DNA of 64,000 nt from Amphiplicatus sp046296195 (GTDB lineage Bacteria; Pseudomonadota; Alphaproteobacteria; Caulobacterales; Parvularculaceae), in assembly GCA_046296195.1 (NCBI GenBank), contig JBKBLR010000013.1:1-64000 (forward strand), read 5' to 3'. Position numbers and translations under genes: made by a program. The notes beneath the pieces are model-generated. The model saw only the letters and a list, made by a program, of their open reading frames with translations, searched no databases and was not told the origin of the DNA. Shown one piece after another: positions 44,971-56,163 of the stretch (positions are counted from its first letter, which is position 1; every line of letters begins with the position of its first letter).

Positions 44971-47076
44971 TTAGATGGGCGCCATCCCATTCAGGGCAAG
45001 GAAGAGCGCAAGGGCGACGCCCGCAAGCCCCGTGAGCAAGAGGCCGGTCAAGGTCCCGATAGGAAGGTCACGCTGCAGCCGGGCGCGGACGGCGAGCGCC
45101 AGAACCCCAAGCCCTGCAAGCCCCGCCGCGTAACCGGCGAGCACGAACCAGCGCGCCCAGCCGATGAGGCCGCCGAGGAGCAGCATCTCATTGGCCTCCA
45201 AGGTCATGGCGATCGCCGCGCCAAGACCGCCGATCGATCCCGCGCCGAGGAGCGCCGTCAGCCAGCCGAGCGGACGCGCCCCGAAAGTCGGCGCTGCGAC
45301 GTCGCGATTGATCATGCGCGCCACGGGCGAGAGCGTCAGGACGATGAAGCCGATGAAGAGGCTGAGCGCGGAAAAACCCAGCATCATGGACGGCGCGATG
45401 ATTTTTTTCGGATCCTCGGCGAATTTCGACGCAAAATTGAGCAGCACATCCGTCCGGTAGAGCTTTCCCGAAAAATCGGGCGCCTTGAGGCTGTCGGGGC
45501 AGGTCCGGTCAACCTCGGCCTCCGGGGCATCGAAGAATTTCGTCAGAAATTCGCCTGCGCATTTCACCGATCGCGTCGGACCATGACCGGCATAGGGGAA
45601 CTCGACATACGTCCCCCGGGAAAAGCCGGGCGCGATCATTTGCGCAAGCGGGGGCGGCGTAATGGGATCCATCTGACCGTTGGCGATGACGGCCGGAATG
45701 TCCGTAACGACCGCCTTGTATTGCTCCTGCGGACGCGGTGGCATGCCATAGCGTTTGCAGAGCGCCGCCTGTTCTTCGATGAGCGCGGGTTCTCCGAAGA
45801 GGCTCGCAAGCTCCGGGTTCTGGCGTTGGTCCTCAGCAATCGCTTCCTTGAGATAAAGCACCCAGCCGTCATTGCAGGCGATGGCGTTATACATGCCCTG
45901 GCTGATGCCAAAGCCGCCTGGCCCGCCGAAGCCGCCGCCGGCCGTCAGCGCCCGGAGCGCTTTGTAGTCGCCCTTTTCAACACGGCGCGAGATGGCGTCG
46001 ATGAGCGCCGGCAATGTTGGATAATTGTCCTGTTCATAAAGCGCTGCGAAGGGCGCGCCGCCGATGAGATCATGGAAAAACCAGCCTTTGCCTGCAGGGA
46101 AACGTTCAGCATCGATTGCGTCGACTTCGATCGGCTGCGACTTCACCTTGTTGATCGCCGCCTTCAAGCGCTTCTGAAGATCAGGGAATGCGCGTGAGCA
46201 AGTCTTGTTCGCCGCGCAGGCGGCGTCTAGCAAATCAAGATCGCGCTGGTAATGGGACCCGATGCGCTGGAAATGCGCGCCCGGCGTGATCGGCACGATC
46301 GCGTCGAGGACGACGGCGCGGATGCCCGCTGGATCCTGGTTGACATAGGCCTGTCCGAGGATCGAGCCGTAGGAGATGCCCCAAACATTCCACTTCTCGA
46401 AGCCCAGCGCCCGACGTAGAGCCTCCACGTCGCGCGCATTCTCGATCGTATTATAGCCGGCGAGGTCGACTCGTTCCGCCTTGGCGCCGGCGAAGCAGGC
46501 CTCCATCTGCGCGGTTTGCGCGCGGCCATAGGCGTCCCAGTCGGGCGTGTTCGAGACGGATGGGTCGAATAGCCCGTATTTCGGACAGAAGTCGCCTGAA
46601 TAGCCTATGCCGCGCTGCTCAAGGATATAGAGATCACGGGAACCAAGGACGCCATGATCCTTGAGACGCTTGACATAGCCTGTGACCTGCGCGCCGGGCC
46701 CGCCGGTGAGGTAGATGATCGGGTCTTCGCGTTTGGCCCATTCGCCATTTTCTTCCGCGTTCCAATCTTTAGGCTTCTTCGCGGCGATCTTCACGAAATG
46801 AAGCTTGATGACGCGCGAGCGCGCCTTCTCGCGATTCTCCGGGACCGACAGCAGCCCGCACGAAACATCGCCCGGCTTGTAACGGACCGTCGCCTTGAAC
46901 GGACACACGATCGTCTCAGTCTTGAACTGGTCGCGCGCGAAAAAGGCGGCGGCGTCCTCAGCGGCCACACCCTCATCCGCCGTCGAGACGGCGTCCGTTT
47001 GCGCCGCCGCCGGCGACGCAATTAGGGCGGCCGACCAAAAGACGGCCGCCGCCGCGGAAAAGATGGAAGTTTTCAC
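44971..47076 (-). CDS. S33-like alpha/beta hydrolase with a C-terminal membrane domain
   Basis: A 701-residue exported protein with a signal peptide ending near ASPAAAQ. The hydrolase core has the oxyanion motif GGPGAQ (125-130), LEQRGIGYSG, and Ser235 in WGISYGS. Asp and His are expected in VIANGQMDPITPP and AGHGPTRS, as in TAP-like peptidases. After about residue 560, five hydrophobic segments follow to the end (for example MLGFSALSLFIGFIVLTL), so the enzyme is tethered to the inner membrane. It probably trims peptides in the periplasm. This fused membrane tail is not usual for the family. Confidence 0.87.
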   Translation of the reverse strand: MKTSIFSAAAAVFWSAALIASPAAAQTDAVSTADEGVAAEDAAAFFARDQFKTETIVCPFKATVRYKPGDVSCGLLSVPENREKARSRVIKLHFVKIAAKKPKDWNAEENGEWAKREDPIIYLTGGPGAQVTGYVKRLKDHGVLGSRDLYILEQRGIGYSGDFCPKYGLFDPSVSNTPDWDAYGRAQTAQMEACFAGAKAERVDLAGYNTIENARDVEALRRALGFEKWNVWGISYGSILGQAYVNQDPAGIRAVVLDAIVPITPGAHFQRIGSHYQRDLDLLDAACAANKTCSRAFPDLQKRLKAAINKVKSQPIEVDAIDAERFPAGKGWFFHDLIGGAPFAALYEQDNYPTLPALIDAISRRVEKGDYKALRALTAGGGFGGPGGFGISQGMYNAIACNDGWVLYLKEAIAEDQRQNPELASLFGEPALIEEQAALCKRYGMPPRPQEQYKAVVTDIPAVIANGQMDPITPPPLAQMIAPGFSRGTYVEFPYAGHGPTRSVKCAGEFLTKFFDAPEAEVDRTCPDSLKAPDFSGKLYRTDVLLNFASKFAEDPKKIIAPSMMLGFSALSLFIGFIVLTLSPVARMINRDVAAPTFGARPLGWLTALLGAGSIGGLGAAIAMTLEANEMLLLGGLIGWARWFVLAGYAAGLAGLGVLALAVRARLQRDLPIGTLTGLLLTGLAGVALALFLALNGMAPI

Positions 47077-47551
47077 AATCCGGCCCCCGCCAGTTTCTTA
47101 GCCGGCAGCCTATCAGAGGCCAGCCGAGCCGCAACCCGAGCCCCCGCATGCTGCGCTTGCGAAAGCGACAAAGAGCGCACGCGCGGAAGTCCGTTCAGGC
47201 GCAGCCGATCGATCCCCGCAAATGGCAGAGGCCGGATCACGCAGAAATGCGCAGTGGAGGGAGGCGCAGGATAAAATTCTCGCGAGGCGACGTCGCGGTT
47301 GAGCCGTTGCGACATCGCCGATCGAGGGGAGCCGATGACAACGGGCGTCCCGAAAGCGTCAGGCGCCGCCTCAATGGCGGCGCCATCATCGCCTCCCGCG
47401 GCTTTCTCCTCGCCGCCCTTGCGCCGGACGCGCGATGTCGCCTCGCGCGTGCGCTCGAGCGCCATGTTTAGCTGCATGTCGACAGCGGTCGGTCGCACAA
47501 AAGAAAAGGGGCGGCTAGGCAAGCCGCCCCTTCCAGCTGATCGTAAAACGC
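47077..47551. other. gene-poor gap between S33-like hydrolase and katG
   Basis: About 475 bases. It contains the katG terminator at its right end. One 149-codon ORF on the minus strand (47073-47522) has mixed codon quality, no ribosome site and overlaps the terminator, so I do not call it. No RNA gene is evident. Confidence 0.5.
47500..47532 (-). terminator. rho-independent terminator of katG
   Basis: On the minus strand, GGGGCGGCT and AGCCGCCCC form a nine-base stem with a TGCCT loop, followed by TTTTCTTTT. It lies about 20 bases after the katG stop. Confidence 0.92.
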
Positions 47552-49852
<2,301 letters not shown>

Positions 49853-49920
49853 GGGATCTCCTCTGATGAGCGACTGTTGGCTTGGTGAAGCTGGGCCGGG
49901 GCGTGCGCTTTGAGGCAAGT

Positions 49921-49940
49921 CAATCCGCTAGAGCGGATTG
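49921..49940. repeat. palindrome CAATCCGCT-AG-AGCGGATTG
   Basis: Nine-base perfect arms around AG, in the gap between groEL and katG. A shorter relative (TCCGCT-TG-AGCGGA) lies at 2619-2632, and both are followed by a similar CGCC context. It could be a dispersed palindromic element or a regulator site. Confidence 0.5.
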
Positions 49941-50061
49941 TCGCCAAAGGCGCATTCGCCGCACCCTTCAACTCGACGCAGCATGGTTAGCGAGTCTGAT
50001 TTTATATGTAAAACTGATAATATCTATACCGCGCTTCGAAATAATCGATAGGCGGCAAACG

Positions 50062-50090
50062 AAAACGGCGGCCAAGCCGGCCGCCGTTCC
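50062..50090 (-). terminator. rho-independent terminator of groESL
   Basis: On the minus strand, a ten-base stem (AACGGCGGCC / GGCCGCCGTT) with a five-base loop is followed by TTCGTTTG. It begins about 30 bases after the groEL stop. Confidence 0.85.
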
Positions 50091-50117
50091 CGAAGTCGAG
50101 ACTGCAGGCGTTGGACC

Positions 50118-51764
50118 TTAGAAGTCCATTCCGCCCATGCCGCCCATGCCGCCGGCTGGGCCGTGGCTATGCGCTGCTTCCTTCTTCGGCGCCTCGGCGA
50201 TCATCGCCTCGGTCGTGATGAGAAGGCCGGCGACCGAAGCCGCGTCCTGAAGCGCCGTGCGCACAACCTTCGCCGGATCGACGATTCCGGCCTTGATCAT
50301 GTCGACATACTCGTCCGTCTGGGCGTTGAAGCCGAACTTCGTGTCTTTCTGCTCAAGGAGCTTGCCGACGACGATCGAGCCTTCGCCGCCCGCATTGCGG
50401 ACGATCTGGCGGATCGGCGCTTCAAGCGCCTTGCGGATGATGTTGATGCCCGCATCCTGATCGGCGTTGGCGCCTTTCAGGCCCTCAAGAGCGCGCGTCG
50501 CATAAAGCAGCGCCGCGCCGCCGCCCGGAACGATGCCTTCCTCGACCGCCGCACGGGTCGCATTGAGCGCGTCGTCAACGCGGTCCTTGCGCTCTTTCAC
50601 TTCGATCTCGGTCGCGCCGCCGACCTTGATCACCGCAACGCCGCCGGCGAGCTTGGCAAGACGCTCCTGCAGCTTCTCGCGGTCATAATCGGAAGTGGTG
50701 TCTTCGATCTGCTTGCGGATCTGGGCGGTGCGCGCCTCGATGTCCTTCTTCGCGCCGTAGCCGTCGACGATCGTCGTGTCATCCTTGTCGATCGAGACCT
50801 TCTTGGCGCGCCCGAGCATGTCGAGCGTGACGTTCTCGAGCTTGATGCCGAGGTCCTCGGAGATGACCTGCCCGCCCGTCAGCACCGCGATGTCTTCGAG
50901 CATCGCCTTGCGGCGATCGCCGAAGCCAGGCGCTTTGACGGCCGCCACTTTCAGGCCGCCGCGAAGCTTGTTGACGACAAGTGTCGCGAGCGCTTCGCCT
51001 TCGACGTCCTCCGATACGATGAGGAGCGGCTTGCCCGACTGCACCACCGCCTCCAGGAGCGGCAGCATCGACTGCAGGCCGGAAAGCTTCTTCTCATGAA
51101 GGAGGATGTAGGGGTCCTCAAGTTCGACCGTCATTTTCTCGGCGTTGGTAATGAAGTAAGGTGAGAGATAGCCGCGGTCGAACTGCATGCCCTCGACGAC
51201 GTCGAGCTCGGTTTCGGCGGTCTTGGCTTCTTCGACCGTGATAACGCCTTCGTTGCCGACTTTCGCCATCGCCTTGGCGATCATGTCGCCGATCTCGCGC
51301 TCGCCGTTGGCCGAAATCGTGCCGACCTGGGCGATCTCGTCCGACTTCGAGATCTTGATCGACGATTTCTTGATCTCTTCGATGACTTTGGAAACGGCGA
51401 GATCGACGCCGCGCTTGAGGTCCATCGGGTTCATGCCGGCCGCGACGGCCTTGGCGCCTTCCTTCACGATCGCCTGAGCGAGAACGGTCGCGGTCGTCGT
51501 GCCGTCGCCCGCTTCGTCGTTCGTCTTCGAGGCGACTTCGCGCACCATCTGGGCGCCCATGTTCTCGAACTTGTCTTCAAGTTCGATCTCCTTAGCGACG
51601 GTGACGCCGTCTTTCGTCGTGCGCGGGGCGCCGAACGACTTTTCGATGACGACGTTGCGGCCCTTCGGCCCGAGGGTCACCTTCACCGCATTGGCAAGGA
51701 TGTCAACGCCGCGCAGCATTTTCTCGCGCGCTTCAACGTCGAATTTGACTTCTTTGGCAGCCAT
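50118..51764 (-). CDS. groEL: 60 kDa chaperonin GroEL
   Basis: A 548-residue ATP-driven folding chamber. The N-terminus MAAKEVKFDVEAREKML, the ATP site GDGTTTATVLA, and the glycine/methionine tail GGMGGMGGMDF are all present. The tail type is that of bacterial cytosolic chaperonin 1. It follows groES by 38 bases and shares its promoter and CIRCE operator, so it should be induced by heat and repressed by HrcA. Confidence 0.98.
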   Translation of the reverse strand: MAAKEVKFDVEAREKMLRGVDILANAVKVTLGPKGRNVVIEKSFGAPRTTKDGVTVAKEIELEDKFENMGAQMVREVASKTNDEAGDGTTTATVLAQAIVKEGAKAVAAGMNPMDLKRGVDLAVSKVIEEIKKSSIKISKSDEIAQVGTISANGEREIGDMIAKAMAKVGNEGVITVEEAKTAETELDVVEGMQFDRGYLSPYFITNAEKMTVELEDPYILLHEKKLSGLQSMLPLLEAVVQSGKPLLIVSEDVEGEALATLVVNKLRGGLKVAAVKAPGFGDRRKAMLEDIAVLTGGQVISEDLGIKLENVTLDMLGRAKKVSIDKDDTTIVDGYGAKKDIEARTAQIRKQIEDTTSDYDREKLQERLAKLAGGVAVIKVGGATEIEVKERKDRVDDALNATRAAVEEGIVPGGGAALLYATRALEGLKGANADQDAGINIIRKALEAPIRQIVRNAGGEGSIVVGKLLEQKDTKFGFNAQTDEYVDMIKAGIVDPAKVVRTALQDAASVAGLLITTEAMIAEAPKKEAAHSHGPAGGMGGMGGMDF

Positions 51765-51802
51765 CTTTCAGCTCTCCGGATTTGTGGTGGTTTGTGTGCG
51801 GA

Positions 51803-52087
51803 TTAAGCGATCACGCCGAGAATGTCCGACTCCTTCATGATGAGGAGCTCCTCGCCATCGATCTTGACTTCCGAGCCCGACCACTTGCCGAAGAGGATCT
51901 TGTCCCCCTTCTTCACGTCGAGCGCGACGACCTTGCCGTCATCGCCGCGGGCGCCCGGCCCGACTGCGATCACCTCGCCCTGCTGGGGCTTTTCCTTGGC
52001 GGTATCGGGAATGATGATCGAACCGACCTTCTGGTCTTCCTCGATCCGGCGGACTAGCACACGGTCGTGGAGCGGTCTGAATTTCAC
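51803..52087 (-). CDS. groES: 10 kDa co-chaperonin GroES
   Basis: A 94-residue heptamer-forming lid for GroEL. It has MKFRPLHDRVLVRRI at the start, the mobile loop TKEKPQQGEV-like segment (IPDTAKEKPQQG), and the end DILGVI. First gene of the groESL operon, with a CIRCE operator 67 bases upstream. Confidence 0.98.
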   Translation of the reverse strand: MKFRPLHDRVLVRRIEEDQKVGSIIIPDTAKEKPQQGEVIAVGPGARGDDGKVVALDVKKGDKILFGKWSGSEVKIDGEELLIMKESDILGVIA

Positions 52088-52153
52088 GGGGCTATCTCCC
52101 TTTTTCCTTCAGAAACAAAGCGTTAATTTGGAGACGCGGGCTTAGCCCGCGAA

Positions 52154-52180
52154 TTGGCACTCGCTCGTAGCGAGTGCTGA
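52154..52180. promoter_or_regulatory. CIRCE operator (HrcA site) of groESL
   Basis: The arms TTGGCACTC and GAGTGCTGA are separated by nine bases, matching the CIRCE pattern TTAGCACTC-N9-GAGTGCTAA in 16 of 18 positions. The spacer also continues the palindrome. It overlaps the expected transcription start of groES, so HrcA binding would block transcription. The hrcA gene is not in the window. Confidence 0.95.
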
Positions 52181-52184
52181 TAGG

Positions 52185-52213
52185 CAGATAGGCAGGGGCC
52201 ACGTGGGCGTCAA
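52185..52213 (-). promoter_or_regulatory. groESL promoter
   Basis: Read on the minus strand, TTGACG (52208-52213) and TATCTG (52185-52190) are 17 bases apart. The start site would fall in the CIRCE element. CTTGAC and the C-rich spacer also resemble alphaproteobacterial heat-shock (RpoH) promoters. Confidence 0.7.
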
Positions 52214-52257
52214 GGTCTGCTCTCCCCGGTTCTTGACCGGTCGGCCACGTGAGCGTC
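52197..52257. repeat. direct repeat of GGCCACGTG(G/A)GCGTC upstream of groES
   Basis: A 15-base sequence, identical in 14 positions, occurs at 52197-52211 and 52243-52257. The first copy overlaps the promoter -35. Each copy holds the palindrome CCACGTG-type core, so a second regulator of groESL is possible. The remaining part of the 320-base groES-ompA gap shows no gene. Confidence 0.5.
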
Positions 52258-52409
52258 GCGGCGTCGCCGGGAAATCGCCGCGATTGCCGGGATTTAATCT
52301 CCCTCGAACGCTGTTACGCGGATAAGGGCTGAGAGCGTTAATGGTGGGGATACCCCCGAGCGGGCAGGAAACCTCGGACGGGGCCTTCCCGAACAAAGGA
52401 GAGAGTTTG

Positions 52410-53078
52410 ATGCACAAGGCCATCCTTCTGGCGTCGGTCGCGGTGCTCGCGGCGGCGTGCACCACCAACCCCTATACGGGCGAGAAACGCGCCGGCCGGG
52501 TCGTGACCTCAGGCGCTGCGGGCGCGGCCGCCGGTGCGGCGGCAGGCGCCATCGGCGGCGCGATCGCCGGCAAGCCGGGCAAAGGCGCTGCGATCGGCGC
52601 GGTCGCCGGCGCCGTCATCGGCGGCGGCATCGGAGTCTACCAGGACCAGCAGCAGGCCAAGCTGCGCGAGCGGCTCGTCAACGCCGGCGTCCAAGTCCAG
52701 CGGGAGGGCGACAATATCCGTTTGATCATGCCGTCCGACATCACCTTCGACACGGCGAGAGCCGACATCCAGCCGGGTTTTTATGAAACCCTCAACTCGG
52801 TCGCGATCGTGCTCAAGGAGTTCGACAAGACGACCGTGACCGTCGCCGGCCACGCCGACGCCCGCGGATCGGACAGCTACAACCTCGATCTGTCGCAGCG
52901 CCGCGCGCTCAGCGTCTCCAACTACCTCGCAGCGCAAGGCGTCAATCCGGGCCGCCTCAACGCCATCGGTTATGGCGAAACACGCCCGATCGCCGACAAT
53001 TCGACGGCGGCCGGCCAAGCCCTCAACCGCCGCGTCGAGATTCTCATCGACCCGATCGAGAGCCGCTTCCAAAGCTAG
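52410..53078 (+). CDS. OmpA-family peptidoglycan-binding lipoprotein
   Basis: A 222-residue lipoprotein; the lipobox ends at Cys17 (LAAAC). Residues 34-76 form a glycine-zipper stretch (GAAGAAAGAAAGAIGGAIAG). The C-terminal OmpA domain (about 105-222) has TFDTARADIQPGF, GHADARGSDSYN, the NLDLSQRRA motif that holds diaminopimelate, and NRRVEI. It links the outer membrane to peptidoglycan. The shape resembles YiaD. AGGAG lies seven bases before the ATG at 52410; a longer in-frame start lacks the signal. Confidence 0.93.
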   Translation: MHKAILLASVAVLAAACTTNPYTGEKRAGRVVTSGAAGAAAGAAAGAIGGAIAGKPGKGAAIGAVAGAVIGGGIGVYQDQQQAKLRERLVNAGVQVQREGDNIRLIMPSDITFDTARADIQPGFYETLNSVAIVLKEFDKTTVTVAGHADARGSDSYNLDLSQRRALSVSNYLAAQGVNPGRLNAIGYGETRPIADNSTAAGQALNRRVEILIDPIESRFQS

Positions 53079-53101
53079 AGTCTTCGTTCTGCGCGACGCG
53101 G

Positions 53102-53132
53102 GCGCCCGGCTTCCCAGCCGGGCGCTTTTTTT
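53102..53132 (+). terminator. rho-independent terminator of the OmpA-like gene
   Basis: A ten-base stem (GCGCCCGGCT / AGCCGGGCGC) with a TCCC loop is followed by seven T. It lies 24 bases after the stop. Confidence 0.95.
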
Positions 53133-53275
53133 CACCTTCCGTTAAGGTCCGTGGACGACGCATCGCCGATCGGGTCCGCCGGCCATTAAGCCTGTCGCAA
53201 TGCCTTCGGCCTAAGCTTTCCCCGCTGGTCGCAGGAGGGGATGCGGCTCTTAGGGAAATAGCTGGATCTCGGGCG

Positions 53276-54358
53276 ATGAATCTCAATCAACGCGCCTCCA
53301 AATACGGCTTCGGCGTCCATTTCGCCGTCGGCGTGACGAGCGTCATTCTGCTGGCGGCGGCTGTCCTTCAAGGAATGCCGCCAAACATCGAATATGCGCT
53401 GGGCGCCGCGCTGCTCACGGTCTTGATCCTTCATGCGCGCATGGGCTTTGCGCTATCGCGGCTTGAGGCCGAACTTGAGATGATCGCCCGTCTCACCGGC
53501 AAGACGCGCGAAAAGGCGCAAGGAGAGGTTTCGCCAAACGAGGCTTTCACCGTCGCGACAGCTGTCAGCGCCGAGGACCGGCAGATGCTGAGCCGCGTGC
53601 GCGATGCGATCGAAAGCCGGCACATCGACCTTTACCTTCAGCCGATCGTCAGCTTGCCGCAGCGCAAACCGCGCTTTTATGAAGCCTTCTCCCGGCTGCG
53701 CGAACCGGACGGGCGCGTCCTGAAGCCTTCCGACTATCTCGAGGCGGCTGAACGGGCGAACCACATCGGCGTAATCGACAACATGATCCTGATGCGCTGC
53801 ATTCAGGCGCTGCGCGCTGAACTGAAGCGCTCGCCCCGCCTCGCCGTCTTCTGCAATCTGTCGCCGGCGACCATTTACGACACCGACTTCTTCAACCAAC
53901 TCACGGACTATCTTGAAACGAACGCAGACCTCGCGTCGAACGTCATCTTCGAATTCACCTATCCGGCGATCCAGACGATGCATCCGCGCGTCACGGAGAA
54001 CCTCAACGCCATCGCCGCCAAGGGGTTCGCCTTTTCAATCGACCACGTGCATTCCATCGACCTTGACTGGGAGGGCTTGCGCGCGCGCAACTTCTCCTTC
54101 GTCAAGGCGCCGGCGAGCCTCCTTCTTGCAGCTAGCCGGGCAGACGACGAATCATGCGCCCGTTTGCGCGCCTTCAGGACCCGCCTTCGGAACGCCGGCG
54201 TCGACCTCATCGTCGAAAAGATCGAGTTCGAAAACCATATGCCCGAAATCCTGAGCCTCGGAATCGATTACGGCCAGGGCAACCTGTTCGGCCCGGCCCG
54301 ACGGGCGGATTATTATCTCGGCGAGACGTCCGCCGGCGCCGGCAGGGCCGCGGCCTGA
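53276..54358 (+). CDS. degenerate EAL-domain membrane protein, TipF-like
   Basis: A 360-residue protein with two hydrophobic segments (about 13-35 and 38-56), a helical linker and an EAL-fold domain (about 105-345). The signature is YEAFSRL instead of EAL. The metal/catalytic positions are altered: FEFTYP keeps Glu, but DDFG is replaced by IDHVHS and the later Lys-Asp pair by VKAP. Phosphodiesterase activity is probably lost. The layout resembles TipF, the c-di-GMP receptor that places the flagellum in Caulobacter, but no flagellar gene adjoins it. Role by homology is therefore tentative. Confidence 0.75.
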   Translation: MNLNQRASKYGFGVHFAVGVTSVILLAAAVLQGMPPNIEYALGAALLTVLILHARMGFALSRLEAELEMIARLTGKTREKAQGEVSPNEAFTVATAVSAEDRQMLSRVRDAIESRHIDLYLQPIVSLPQRKPRFYEAFSRLREPDGRVLKPSDYLEAAERANHIGVIDNMILMRCIQALRAELKRSPRLAVFCNLSPATIYDTDFFNQLTDYLETNADLASNVIFEFTYPAIQTMHPRVTENLNAIAAKGFAFSIDHVHSIDLDWEGLRARNFSFVKAPASLLLAASRADDESCARLRAFRTRLRNAGVDLIVEKIEFENHMPEILSLGIDYGQGNLFGPARRADYYLGETSAGAGRAAA

Positions 54359-54409
54359 CGGCGCGCCTCGCTTGACCCCCGCCGCGAAGGGGACATAGGC
54401 CTTTCGCGC

Positions 54410-55264
54410 ATGCCAGCTCCTCTTCTCATCGACGGCCTCTCCGCCATCGCGTCCCGCTATGACGCGCTGCTCTGCGACGCATGGGGCGTCATCCATGACG
54501 GCGTTCGCGCTTTTCCCGGCGTCGCCGGAGCGCTCGCCGGTTTCAGACGCGATCGGGGGCCCGTCATTGTGCTGACGAACGCTCCGCGCCCGTCCTCGGT
54601 GATTCCTGCGCAACTGGACCGCCTCGGCCTGCCGCGCGGGGCCTATGACGGGGTCGTCACCTCCGGAGATGCGACACGCGCGGCGATCGCGGCGATGGCG
54701 CCGAAGCGGGCGTTCAAGCTCGGTCCTGAAAAAGACGACGGTCTGTACGAAGGACTGAAGGTCGATTTTGCGCCCTTCGAGGAGGCGGAATTCATCATCT
54801 GCACCGGTCTCTTCGACGATCAGCATGAAACTCCGGAGGACTACCGCGACCTCCTGAAGGCGGCGGCCGGACGCGGCCTGCCGATGATCTGCGCCAATCC
54901 CGACATCGTCGTCCGCTGGGGCGGGCGCCTCGTCCATTGCGCCGGCGCTCTCGCTGAACTTTACGAGGGCCTCGGCGCCAAGGTGATCTATGGCGGAAAG
55001 CCGTACGCGCCGATTTATGATGTCGCCCTGTCGGCGCTCGCCCGACATTTGGGGCGCGCCGTTGACAGATCCCGAATTCTCGCGATTGGCGACGGGTTGA
55101 GGACCGACATCGCCGGCGCGAACGCGCAAGGAATCGACGCGCTTTATATCGACGGCGACGGGGGCGTTCATGACGGCCCCGCCGACGCCGCTGCGATCGC
55201 GGCGGCGCTTGAGAAATCAGGCGCGCATGCCGCCTACGCCGCACGAGGGCTCGTCTGGCGATGA
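54410..55264 (+). CDS. HAD-IIA-type hydrolase (TIGR01459 family)
   Basis: A 284-residue HAD enzyme. Motif I is LLCDAWGVIHDGVRAF (Asp near 21), motif II is VLTNAPRP, a cap domain follows, and motif III/IV include YGGKPYAPIYD and AIGDGLRTDIAGA. It resembles the alphaproteobacterial branch typed TIGR01459, related to NagD phosphatases; the substrate is not known. It overlaps ribF by four bases (ATGA), a common arrangement that suggests a flavin- or nucleotide-linked role. Confidence 0.87.
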   Translation: MPAPLLIDGLSAIASRYDALLCDAWGVIHDGVRAFPGVAGALAGFRRDRGPVIVLTNAPRPSSVIPAQLDRLGLPRGAYDGVVTSGDATRAAIAAMAPKRAFKLGPEKDDGLYEGLKVDFAPFEEAEFIICTGLFDDQHETPEDYRDLLKAAAGRGLPMICANPDIVVRWGGRLVHCAGALAELYEGLGAKVIYGGKPYAPIYDVALSALARHLGRAVDRSRILAIGDGLRTDIAGANAQGIDALYIDGDGGVHDGPADAAAIAAALEKSGAHAAYAARGLVWR

Positions 55265-56163
55265 CGAAATCTTGCGCCGCCGCCATCGGCAACTTCGACG
55301 GCGTCCACCGCGGTCACCGATTCCTCCTGGAGCGGACGATCGCATTCGCCGACGCGCTGGGAGCAGATCCCGCGGCCGTCGTCTTCGATCCGCACCCACG
55401 CCGCTATTTCCGGCCTGACGATCCCCCGTTTCTCATCACGACCTCGCGAACGCGCGATCGCCTTCTGAAGAAATCGGGCGCCGGACGCGTCTTTTCCCTC
55501 ACCTTCGACAAGGCGCTGGCGAGCCTGTCGCCCGAAGCCTTCGTGCGCGACATCCTGAAGACGCGCCTGGGGCTCGCCGGGGTCGCGACCGGCAAGGACT
55601 TCCGTTTTGGGGCCGGGCGCGCGGGCGACGTCGCGAGCCTTGCGGTCTTGTGCGAAAAACACGGGCTGCGCGCGTTGATCGTCGATCCCCTGTCGGACCA
55701 GCAGCATTCGCAGAAGATCGGGTCGACTGCGATCCGGGAGGCGATCCTTTCGGGCGCTGTAGACCGCGCCGCGGCGATGCTCGGCCGGCCCTGGCGGGTT
55801 GACGGCGTCGTCGAACGCGGGCGCCAGATCGGGCGCTCGCTCGGATTTCCGACGGCCAATCTGACGCTCGGCGACCTGATCGAGCCGCGTCGCGCCGTCT
55901 ACGCCGTCCGCGCAATCGTTGACAATCGTCGTCATGACGGCGTCGCGAACTTCGGGCACAAGCCGACTGTGGGCGATGTCGCCCCGCTACTCGAGGTTCA
56001 TCTGTTCGACTTCTCAGGCGACCTTTACGGCAAGACGATCGGCGTTGAATTCGTCGCCTTCCTTCGCGACGAACGAAAGTTCGACAGCCTCGATGCGCTG
56101 AAAGCGCAGATCGCGACGGACTGCCTCGACGCGCAGAAAAAGCTGTCAGAAAATCCGGCCTGA
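55261..56163 (+). CDS. ribF: bifunctional riboflavin kinase / FAD synthetase
   Basis: A 300-residue enzyme that makes FMN and then FAD. The FAD synthetase half has AIGNFDGVHRGHR (9-21) and STAIREAI. The riboflavin kinase half has GRSLGFPTANL (near 197-207), VANFGHKPTVGD and EVHLFDF. The length is normal. Coupled to the HAD gene upstream; its end overlaps the convergent DUF2799 gene by 18 bases. Confidence 0.95.
   Translation: MTKSCAAAIGNFDGVHRGHRFLLERTIAFADALGADPAAVVFDPHPRRYFRPDDPPFLITTSRTRDRLLKKSGAGRVFSLTFDKALASLSPEAFVRDILKTRLGLAGVATGKDFRFGAGRAGDVASLAVLCEKHGLRALIVDPLSDQQHSQKIGSTAIREAILSGAVDRAAAMLGRPWRVDGVVERGRQIGRSLGFPTANLTLGDLIEPRRAVYAVRAIVDNRRHDGVANFGHKPTVGDVAPLLEVHLFDFSGDLYGKTIGVEFVAFLRDERKFDSLDALKAQIATDCLDAQKKLSENPA

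Noticed and set aside
47073..47522. 149-codon ORF in the gap before katG
   Set aside because: Overlaps the katG terminator, has no ribosome site, and its second half reads like non-coding sequence.
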